Below, one piece after another: positions 1-5,668 of a stretch of 8,923 nucleotides of DNA. The stretch comes from Clostridiales bacterium. Its GTDB lineage: Bacteria; Bacillota; Clostridia; Saccharofermentanales; Saccharofermentanaceae. The stretch spans positions 1 through 8,923 of the forward strand of contig JAGAFH010000177.1 in assembly GCA_017612755.1 (NCBI GenBank). The letters run 5' to 3'. Under the pieces are notes generated by a model that was given only the letters and a program-made list of their open reading frames with translations, searched no databases and was not told the DNA's origin. The position numbers and the translations under genes were made by a program. Position 1 is the stretch's first letter. Each line of letters opens with the position of its first letter.

Positions 1-22
1 ACAAAGTAATATCCTCAACCAT

Positions 23-138
23 ACCGGCGGTGATTACGGCGAGGCCACACCTGTTCCCATCCCGAACACAGAAGTTAAGCTCGTTTGTGCCGAAAATACT
101 TGGCTGGAGACGGCCCGGGAAGATAGGTTGCTGCCGGT
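23..138 (+). rRNA. rrf: 5S ribosomal RNA
   Basis: About 116 nt with the hallmarks of bacterial 5S rRNA. The conserved loop segment CCCGAACACAGAAGTTAAG lies at about 60-79. The ends pair as helix I: ACCGGCGG at 23-30 with CTGCCGGT at 131-138, with one G-U pair. The TACTTGG and GGGAAGATAGG elements of the 3' half are also present. An intrinsic terminator follows within 10 nt. The 22 bases before it would be 23S-5S spacer if this is the end of an rRNA operon, but 23S lies outside the window so this cannot be confirmed. The ends are set by helix pairing and may be off by 1-3 nt. Confidence 0.95.
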
Positions 139-144
139 TTATAT

Positions 145-179
145 AACTCCCCTGACGAATAAACGTCGGGGGAGTTTTT
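145..179 (+). terminator. Rho-independent terminator of the 5S/rRNA transcript
   Basis: A 13-bp stem, AACTCCCCTGACG (145-157) with CGTCGGGGGAGTT (164-176), has one T-G wobble and a 6-nt AATAAA loop, and a T run (175-179) closes it. It separates the rRNA transcript from the two-component operon that begins about 100 nt later, so the regulator probably has its own promoter. Confidence 0.93.
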
Positions 180-276
180 CGTATTTGTAATTTTTGTAAC
201 ATTTCTCATTGCCCAAAAAATCTTCTTTTGTTAACATATTATTGTAATATTTCTTTTTGGAGGGTTCGGGGTAAAA
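180..276 (+). promoter_or_regulatory. AT-rich promoter/regulatory region of the two-component operon
   Basis: This AT-rich gap lies between the 5S terminator and the response regulator and must hold its promoter unless there is read-through. The best match I see is weak: TTGCCC (209-214), 17 bp, TAACAT (232-237). It contains four TGTWAH hexamers (186-191, 195-200, 229-234, 243-248), the half-site type recognised by WalR/YycF regulators. Their start-to-start spacings (9, 34 and 14 bp) do not match the classical 11 bp. GGAGGG (259-264) is the likely ribosome binding site, with a rather long 12-nt spacer to the ATG. The promoter call is inference. Confidence 0.4.
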
Positions 277-990
277 ATGGCTAAGATTTTGATCGTTGAC
301 GATGAGCCGGAGATAGTTGCTTCAGTATCAGATGTATTGAGCAGTTTCGGATTTGTTACAGTATGCACGACCGACGGTAGAAGCGGACTTCAGATGGCAA
401 TCGAGCAGTCTCCGGACCTTATAATCCTCGACTGGATGATGAAGGACTATAACGGTCTTGATTTCACCAATGATTTCAGGGAAAAGGGCTATACTACCCC
501 TATCCTGTTCCTTACAGCCAGGGGAGATCTTCCCGTTTATGAGATCGAAGTCCTGAGAAGGGGCGCCGATGATTATATGAGCAAGCCCTTCGATCCCACT
601 CTTCTCGTTGAGAGAGTCAAGAATCTCCTTAAGAGATCTTCTGCATCAGAGGCTTCTTCATCTTCTTCCGATAACAGCAAGCATATCTACTGTGACGGAG
701 AACTTATCATCGATTATGATGCCATGCAGGTATATATCAATAATGTAAGCTGCGATCTTACGTCCAACGAATTCAAGCTGGTCCAGTACCTTGAGAGCAA
801 TGCCGGCAGAGTATGCTCCAGAGACGAGCTCCTTTCCAAGGTCTGGAACTATGCATTCTCCGGAGATGTCAGGACTGTTGACGTCACCGTAAGAAGGACC
901 AGAAAGAAGATCGAGCCCAACCAGCCGAAGTATAAGTATATCCTTACGAGACGCGGATCCGGCTATTATTTCCCCAAGGATCTGGAATGA
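277..990 (+). CDS. OmpR/PhoB-family response regulator (WalR/YycF- or PhoB-like)
   Basis: Cytoplasmic transcription factor of 237 aa, normal for the family, presumably phosphorylated by the kinase encoded next. The receiver domain spans about residues 2-120, with the acidic pair D8/D9, phospho-acceptor D52 (LDWMM), T80 and K103 followed by the cis-proline P104. A winged-helix effector domain spans about 139-233, with the typical SRDELLSKVW and RTVDVTVRRTRKKIE segments. Two small oddities: the proline usual four or five residues after the phospho-Asp is missing (D-W-M-M-K-D-Y-N-G), and the interdomain linker (about 121-135) is almost pure serine. Placement upstream of a walJ-like gene and rlmH argues for a WalR-type role in cell-wall control. 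The sequence alone does not exclude PhoB/PhoP, so I give no symbol. MAKILIVDDE is a canonical start. Confidence 0.93.
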   Translation: MAKILIVDDEPEIVASVSDVLSSFGFVTVCTTDGRSGLQMAIEQSPDLIILDWMMKDYNGLDFTNDFREKGYTTPILFLTARGDLPVYEIEVLRRGADDYMSKPFDPTLLVERVKNLLKRSSASEASSSSSDNSKHIYCDGELIIDYDAMQVYINNVSCDLTSNEFKLVQYLESNAGRVCSRDELLSKVWNYAFSGDVRTVDVTVRRTRKKIEPNQPKYKYILTRRGSGYYFPKDLE

Positions 991-998
991 TCTCCTGA
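976..998 (+). promoter_or_regulatory. Orphan SD plus ATG with in-frame TGA ahead of the kinase start
   Basis: AAGGA (976-980) lies 6 nt before an ATG at 987-989 that overlaps the regulator stop codon as ATGA. This ATG is in the kinase reading frame but reaches TGA (996-998) after Met-Ile-Ser. The kinase ORF then restarts at ATG 1005, which has no recognisable SD. Either translation reinitiates after a three-codon mini-ORF, or the gene once began at 987. The layout is seen in the sequence; the mechanism is inference. Confidence 0.5.
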
Positions 999-1004
999 CC
1001 TGTT

Positions 1005-2948
1005 ATGCTGGAATCTTTTGCCCGGTTCGTTACCGAACATCTTGGATTGTGCCTTGCTTTTGCAGGCATAATCTTCTTTTGCGCCCTGGGCATCGGATAT
1101 ATGGTGGGAAACCACACCCTTAACAGCAAAGTCGATGACGATATCAAAAAGCTCATCGAAAGACTGAAGTACGAAGGGGCCATCAGGGCATCTATCATCG
1201 ATAACGTAAATCTGGGTGTCATCGCTTACGACTCCACCGGACTTGTTTACAGCAACGAGACACTGAAGGATTTTCCCGAATTCATGGCGGGAGCAGATCA
1301 TCTGCCTTCCGACATAAATGGATTTCTCGATAAGTACGAAAAGGACAACCACCTGAAGTCCAACTATCTTCTTAATGCGGAAAACGATGACAGTGTCATC
1401 AGGGCCAATTATATCTCCCAGAGAAAGATATATGAGATAAAGATCCTTCACAGGAATGTTGAGGGAAAGAGGCTCGACATCATAATCGTCGACGATATCA
1501 CCCAGGTCAAGGACGACGAGAGACGCCAGAAAGACCTGGCTGCCAACGTCTCCCATGAACTCAAGACACCTCTTACGGTCATCAGGGCGTCGGAATTCTT
1601 CGTTAATAATATAACTCCCGATAATATGCCCAGCTATGAGGAACTCATCAAGTGGGGCAACAGGATCATTGCCAATGCGGTCAGGATGCAGGATATCGTC
1701 CAGGATTTCCTTATCCTTTCCATGTGTTCCCAGAGCGTCCAGATGAACATCATAGATCTGGGAGAAGTGATCTCCAAGGCGGTGGGGAACCTGACAGATT
1801 ATCCCAACAGGGACAAGGTCAATATCATAGTCCCCGAGAAGATGTATTATCCTCTTGTATTCGGTAACAGCAACCTTCTTATGAGGGTGGTCATAAACCT
1901 TCTCACAAACGCGGTCAAGTACATAGATTATGAGGGAAAGACGGATCCTAACGAGATCAATATCAGCGTTGTGGAGATAGGCGAGAGGATCGGTATCCAG
2001 GTAAGCGACAACGGAAGGGGTATTCCCGAAAAGGATATAGATCATCTTTTCGAGAGGTTCTTCAGAGTTGATAATTCAGGTTCGAGGGATGTGGGAGGTT
2101 CCGGTATCGGTCTTTCCATTGCCAAGGATGTGGCTGACATGCACGACGGAACCATAAGCGTTACTTCCAATATGAACCAGGGATCCACTTTTACCTTTGT
2201 ACTCCCCCAGGCAGCCGGAACTTTCGAGAGTATCTACGATGATGCGGCTACGGGAGTCGTAAGCGAGGCGCCTTACTACAGGACTGCGGCCGAGTTTATG
2301 GCCGTCCAGGCAGTCGAGGCTGTAAAGTCTATGGGCTATGAGGACGTGGAGGAGAAGGCCACTGTTTTCGAGAAGACGCCCTTCAAGGACAAGACAGCCC
2401 ACGACAAGGCCCTTGCGGATCTTATCGCCGCCATGGGCAAGGAGAGATATACGGATCTTGTAGACGAGCTCACCTATATCGAGCCTGAGTACGAAGATGA
2501 GGATCTTGACGGCTTTGAGGATGAAGATGACATTTTTGAAGAAGAGGAAGAGATCCCTGCTTCCGCACCTTCCGTAAGGCAGACTCCCAAGCTCAGCGAA
2601 GAGCTTATGAAGGAGCTGGACGAGGAAAAGACTTCAGAAGAAATTGACAAAGAGGAAGCCAGAAGGATACTTACACAGCCAATTCTTCCAAGAGTAGTAC
2701 CCCAAAACGAGGGTTCAGTGTTGCAAAGTGACGATAAATCGAAAGAAACCGTCACAATCCACCCAAAAACCGAAAAGAAATTGTATAATAACAATGGATC
2801 AAAATCCGGTAAAAAGAAGACAAAACTGTTCGAGCTTCCGGTAAAGGACAAAAAGAACAGTTCCGAAGCTCCCCAGGGGGAGCCTGAGATACAGTCTGCG
2901 GTACGTAAGGTCTTAGACGAATCACAGCCGCTGACACCTAAACAATAA
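1005..2948 (+). CDS. Membrane-bound sensor histidine kinase (WalK/PhoR-like) with long charged C-terminal tail
   Basis: Autophosphorylating sensor kinase, presumed partner of the preceding response regulator. Order: one hydrophobic segment (about residues 14-35) near the N-terminus; a PAS-like region (about 60-165, with IIDNVNLGVIAYDSTG); dimerisation/phosphotransfer domain with H184 in NVSHELKTPL; HATPase_c domain with N box NLLTNAVKY (298-306), G1 DNGRGI (335-340), F box LFERFFR (348-354) and G2 GGSGIGL (364-370). The catalytic core ends near 400. About 247 further residues follow: a partly helical-looking stretch (425-490), an acidic cluster (17 of 24 residues D/E at 493-516), then Lys/Ser/Asn-rich sequence to residue 647. 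There is no second membrane segment and no extracytoplasmic loop, unlike WalK. ATG 1005 is the first start after an in-frame TGA at 996 and lacks an SD, so translation is probably coupled to the upstream gene (14-nt gap). Confidence 0.92.
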   Translation: MLESFARFVTEHLGLCLAFAGIIFFCALGIGYMVGNHTLNSKVDDDIKKLIERLKYEGAIRASIIDNVNLGVIAYDSTGLVYSNETLKDFPEFMAGADHLPSDINGFLDKYEKDNHLKSNYLLNAENDDSVIRANYISQRKIYEIKILHRNVEGKRLDIIIVDDITQVKDDERRQKDLAANVSHELKTPLTVIRASEFFVNNITPDNMPSYEELIKWGNRIIANAVRMQDIVQDFLILSMCSQSVQMNIIDLGEVISKAVGNLTDYPNRDKVNIIVPEKMYYPLVFGNSNLLMRVVINLLTNAVKYIDYEGKTDPNEINISVVEIGERIGIQVSDNGRGIPEKDIDHLFERFFRVDNSGSRDVGGSGIGLSIAKDVADMHDGTISVTSNMNQGSTFTFVLPQAAGTFESIYDDAATGVVSEAPYYRTAAEFMAVQAVEAVKSMGYEDVEEKATVFEKTPFKDKTAHDKALADLIAAMGKERYTDLVDELTYIEPEYEDEDLDGFEDEDDIFEEEEEIPASAPSVRQTPKLSEELMKELDEEKTSEEIDKEEARRILTQPILPRVVPQNEGSVLQSDDKSKETVTIHPKTEKKLYNNNGSKSGKKKTKLFELPVKDKKNSSEAPQGEPEIQSAVRKVLDESQPLTPKQ

Positions 2949-2965
2949 ATAAAAAGGAAGAAAAC

Positions 2966-4297
2966 GTGGGTCCTTATTCATATAAGATCACGGGCGGTCA
3001 TCCGCTCAAGGGAACAGTTAATATAAGCGGCAGCAAGAATGCGGTATTGGGCGTTCTTGCGGCTTCCATGATGATCGACGGTGAGTGCACCCTCGAGAAC
3101 GTTCCCGATATTTCCGACGTACATGTCATGATAGAACTGTGCAGGACACTTGGTGCTTCCATTGTCGTGGACAAGTCCGAAGAGGGATCCCTTATCCTTA
3201 AGATCGATCCCAGATCCATCAACACTTATAAGGCCACAGGTCCCGCCGTTTCGAAGATCAGGGCATCCTATTATCTTCTCGGAGCCCTTCTTGCAAGAAG
3301 CGGAAAGGCTTCCCTGCGTATGCCCGGAGGATGTAACTTCGGCCAGAGGCCTATCGATCTTCACCTTAAGGCCTTTGCCCAGATGGGCGCAAGAGGAGCC
3401 AGACCTGAAGATATAAACGGAGGTATCATCACCCTTAGTGCGGATCCCCTGAAGGGAGCCAGGGTATTCCTTGATATCGTAAGCGTAGGAGCCACTATCA
3501 ACGTAATGCTGGCTGCTACGAAGGCCCAGGGCATGACCACTATCAACAACGCGGCCAAGGAACCCCATATCGTTGATGTAGCCAACTTCCTTAATGCCAT
3601 GGGTGCCAGGATCAAGGGCGCCGGTACCGATACCATCAGGATCCAGGGCGTTCCCGTACTTCCCGGTAATTTCTCCTATTCCATCATCCCCGACCAGATC
3701 GAGGCGGGAACATATATGATCGCTGCTGCGGTCACTGACGGAGATGTTACCATCAACAACCTTATCCCTACCCATATGGAGCCTCTTTCCTCCAAGATGC
3801 GTGAGATGGGATATACCATTGAAGAGAACGAAGATAACGACAGTATCAGAGTATACAGGGAAAAGGATGTGGAGATCTTAGGTACGAATATTAAGACTTC
3901 ACCTTATCCCGGTTTCCCTACAGACCTTCAGCCCCAGGCGGTAGTCCTTCTCTGTCTCGCCAAAGGCATGAGCAAGATGCATGAGAATGTCTGGCAGAAC
4001 AGATTCCAGTATGTTCCCGAGCTCACCAGGATGGGAGCCAGCATCAACTGCTTTGACCGTGTCGCCCTCGTAAGCGGGATCGACAGCTTTAAGGGCGCAA
4101 CAGTTACCGCTACCGATCTTCGTGCCGGAGCCGCCCTTGTATGTGCAGCCCTTGCCGCCAACGGAACAAGTTATATCAACCACGCGGGCAAGATCGACCG
4201 CGGATATGAAAATATCGTACAGAAATTAAGATCCCTCGGAGCCGAGATCGACAGAGTCGACGACGCCGTTTATTACGAACAGGACGCTGAAGCCTGA
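2966..4297 (+). CDS. murA: UDP-N-acetylglucosamine 1-carboxyvinyltransferase (MurA)
   Basis: Cytoplasmic enzyme transferring enolpyruvate from phosphoenolpyruvate to UDP-GlcNAc, the first committed step of peptidoglycan synthesis. 443 aa, slightly longer than the usual ~420. Key residues align with E. coli MurA: K24 in SGSKNA (K22), the active-site cysteine C123 in PGGCNFGQRPIDLH (C115), D320 in FPTDLQPQ (D305), and R412 in IDRGYE (R397). C123 is cysteine rather than aspartate, so the fosfomycin-sensitive type of active site is expected. The start is GTG at 2966 with AAAGGAAG (2953-2960) just upstream; no ATG fits. It begins 17 nt after the kinase with no terminator between, and its stop overlaps the next start by one base, so it looks co-transcribed with both. 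Clostridia often carry two MurA paralogues, and I cannot say which this is. Confidence 0.97.
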   Translation: MGPYSYKITGGHPLKGTVNISGSKNAVLGVLAASMMIDGECTLENVPDISDVHVMIELCRTLGASIVVDKSEEGSLILKIDPRSINTYKATGPAVSKIRASYYLLGALLARSGKASLRMPGGCNFGQRPIDLHLKAFAQMGARGARPEDINGGIITLSADPLKGARVFLDIVSVGATINVMLAATKAQGMTTINNAAKEPHIVDVANFLNAMGARIKGAGTDTIRIQGVPVLPGNFSYSIIPDQIEAGTYMIAAAVTDGDVTINNLIPTHMEPLSSKMREMGYTIEENEDNDSIRVYREKDVEILGTNIKTSPYPGFPTDLQPQAVVLLCLAKGMSKMHENVWQNRFQYVPELTRMGASINCFDRVALVSGIDSFKGATVTATDLRAGAALVCAALAANGTSYINHAGKIDRGYENIVQKLRSLGAEIDRVDDAVYYEQDAEA

Positions 4298-5100
4298 TGT
4301 CATCTTTGCAGATCATTCCTTTATTCAGCGGGAGCAGCGGAAATGCTACTCTTATCAAAGCTGATGATTACTGTTTCCTTATCGATGCAGGCAGAAACTG
4401 CAAGCAGGTGACTATCGCCCTTGAAGCGGTAGGGGTATCCCCGGATCAGATAAAGGCGCTCTTTATTACCCATTCCCACCACGACCATCTGGATGCCCTG
4501 GACGTATTTGTCAGAAAGCATCCCGTTTCTGTTTTCGCCACGGAGTATACCCACCGGGCGATCGCAAGAAAGTGTACGAAGCCCCATCCCATGTCTCCGG
4601 ATATCGAGATCGTTCCCGGGGAGGCGGTGGATCTTTCGGAGGATCTTTCCGTCTACTGCTGTGAGACCCCTCACGACGCAAGGGGATCCGTTTGCTACAA
4701 GATAAGATACAAGGACAAGTCCTGTATGGTGATGACGGACCTGGGTGAGGTCACCGATGACATAAAGAGGATGGCATTTCAGGTAGACGGGATCCTCATC
4801 GAGGCCAACTACGATCAGAAGATGCTGGTCTACGGTCCCTATCCGGAAGATCTTAAGGCCAGGGTAGCCGGCAGGTACGGCCACTTAAGTAACGACGATT
4901 CCGCGGAGATGATAAGACAGCTCATCGAAAACGGCACAAGGAAGTTTATCCTTGGCCACCTGAGCATAAATAACAACACCAGGGAAAAAGCCCGGGCTAC
5001 AGTCACTTCATACCTGAAAGGATACGGATATGAGGAAGGCAGGGACTACTATCTGGACATAGCCAACAGATATGAGCCCACAAAGGCATTGGAGATCTGA
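4297..5100 (+). CDS. walJ: Metallo-beta-lactamase-fold hydrolase, WalJ/YycJ family
   Basis: 267 aa, normal for the YycJ/WalJ family of MBL-fold proteins, which resemble nucleases/exonucleases. In Bacillota they are encoded in the walRK operon and linked to cell-wall homeostasis and DNA repair; the precise substrate is not settled. The N-terminus has the family signature SGSSGNATLI (11-20). Metal-binding residues are HSHHDH (59-64), H126, D148 in MTDLG and H221 in LGHLSINNN. The family-typical GHLSNDDSAEMI (195-206) is also present. No signal peptide or membrane segment is seen. The start overlaps the murA stop by one base (TGATG) and only a weak AGGA (4281-4284) precedes it, suggesting translational coupling. 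Its position between the two-component pair and rlmH matches the wal locus, which supports the name. Confidence 0.9.
   Translation: MSSLQIIPLFSGSSGNATLIKADDYCFLIDAGRNCKQVTIALEAVGVSPDQIKALFITHSHHDHLDALDVFVRKHPVSVFATEYTHRAIARKCTKPHPMSPDIEIVPGEAVDLSEDLSVYCCETPHDARGSVCYKIRYKDKSCMVMTDLGEVTDDIKRMAFQVDGILIEANYDQKMLVYGPYPEDLKARVAGRYGHLSNDDSAEMIRQLIENGTRKFILGHLSINNNTREKARATVTSYLKGYGYEEGRDYYLDIANRYEPTKALEI
5091..5096 (+). promoter_or_regulatory. Shine-Dalgarno site setting the rlmH start
   Basis: GGAGAT lies within the last codons of the upstream gene, 5 nt before ATG 5102. It supports starting RlmH at MKIRIIAPGK rather than at the in-frame ATG 10 codons earlier (5072), which has no SD. Confidence 0.7.
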
Positions 5101-5101
5101 T

Positions 5102-5566
5102 ATGAAGATAAGGATAATCGCTCCCGGAAAGATCAAAGAGAAGTGGCTTTCCGAAGGGATAGAGGAATACCGCAAAAGGATATCCAGATATTCATCAACA
5201 GAGATCATCGAGGTCCCGGACAGTCCCGATTCCGTACCTGTAGATAAGGCCCTGGCAAAGGAAGGGGAACTGATCCTTTCAAAGATAAAGGACACTGACG
5301 TACTGTGGGTAATGGACCTTCACGGGGAGCTTCTTACTTCTGAAAAGATCTCGGAATATATGGAGTCAGACTTTATAAAGGGCGGATCGGTCATCAATAT
5401 AGCCATAGGCGGAAGTAACGGATTATCCCCGGAACTGGTAAAAAGGGCAGACAGAAGGATCTGCCTTGGGAAGGTGACATATACCCACCAGATGACAAGG
5501 CTGATACTTCTGGAACAGCTCTACAGGGGCTTTAAGATAAGTAATAACGAGAAATATCATAAATAA
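5102..5566 (+). CDS. rlmH: 23S rRNA (pseudouridine-1915 N3)-methyltransferase RlmH
   Basis: SPOUT-class, SAM-dependent enzyme that methylates pseudouridine 1915 in helix 69 of 23S rRNA on assembled 70S ribosomes. 154 aa from ATG 5102, close to the family's ~155-159. Seen: N-terminal MKIRIIAPGKIKEKW, the SAM-pocket segment IAIGGSNGLSPE (100-111), THQMTRLILLEQLYRGFKI (128-146) and the C-terminal YHK, which reaches the active site of the partner subunit in the dimer. A slightly longer reading from 5072 adds ten residues not typical of the family. It starts one base after the walJ-like stop and is the last gene of the operon; the his promoter begins 5 nt beyond its stop. RlmH downstream of walJ is a conserved arrangement in Bacillota. 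Confidence 0.96.
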   Translation: MKIRIIAPGKIKEKWLSEGIEEYRKRISRYSSTEIIEVPDSPDSVPVDKALAKEGELILSKIKDTDVLWVMDLHGELLTSEKISEYMESDFIKGGSVINIAIGGSNGLSPELVKRADRRICLGKVTYTHQMTRLILLEQLYRGFKISNNEKYHK

Positions 5567-5571
5567 AGGAT

Positions 5572-5600
5572 TTGACATTTTCCCTGTTGGTCTATATAAT
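5572..5600 (+). promoter_or_regulatory. Consensus sigma-A-type promoter of the his operon
   Basis: TTGACA (5572-5577), a 17-bp spacer and TATAAT (5595-5600): a perfect match to both consensus hexamers at the optimal spacing. Transcription should start near 5607, giving a leader of about 62 nt before hisZ. Such a strong promoter implies a repressor, and the palindrome immediately downstream is the obvious site. Confidence 0.93.
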
Positions 5601-5608
5601 CGAGAAGT

Positions 5609-5636
5609 CCAATTCTTTAGTCGACTAAAGAATTGG
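5609..5636. promoter_or_regulatory. Perfect 28-bp palindrome, probable operator of the his operon
   Basis: Half-site CCAATTCTTTAGTC (5609-5622) is followed directly by its exact reverse complement (5623-5636), with no mismatch and no spacer. It starts a few bases after the expected transcription start, a classic repressor position. The core TTTAGTCGACTAAA (5616-5629) shares the TAGT/ACTA half-sites of the E. coli TrpR operator core (CTAGTTAACTAG). A TrpR-family regulator of histidine genes (HisR/YerC) has been described in Bacillota, so it is my leading candidate. No T run follows on either strand, so this is not an intrinsic terminator. In RNA it could form a 12-bp hairpin with a UCGA loop near the 5' end. 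The palindrome is seen; the regulator is inferred. Confidence 0.85.
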
Positions 5637-5655
5637 AAAACAAAACTATCTGAAT

Positions 5656-5661
5656 GGAGGA
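5656..5661 (+). promoter_or_regulatory. Shine-Dalgarno site setting the hisZ start
   Basis: GGAGGA ends 7 nt before ATG 5669. The in-frame ATG at 5654 sits immediately upstream of this site and would translate through it, so 5669 is the preferred start. Confidence 0.8.
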
Positions 5662-5668
5662 AACTGAA

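Noticed and set aside
987..1004. Recoding of TGA (as Trp or Gly) at the kinase start
   Set aside because: The response regulator, murA, walJ, hisG and hisD genes all end at TGA with the next gene overlapping or adjacent, so TGA is a normal stop here.
966..2045. Long antisense ORF (359 aa) opposite the histidine kinase
   Set aside because: It overlaps a kinase with all catalytic motifs, shows no recognisable domain, and follows from codon bias in the sense gene.
277..2948. Naming the two-component pair phoB/phoR
   Set aside because: The domains do not separate PhoBR from WalRK. The walJ-rlmH context favours WalRK, but no pho or pst gene or definitive residue settles it.
2978..3775. Antisense ORF (265 aa) opposite murA
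   Set aside because: MurA has every catalytic residue on the + strand; the opposite reading is low-complexity and unlike any family I know.
5609..5636. The palindrome as a bidirectional terminator
   Set aside because: Neither strand has a T run after the stem (AAAACAAAAC follows on +, ACTTCTCG on -), and it lies just downstream of a consensus promoter.
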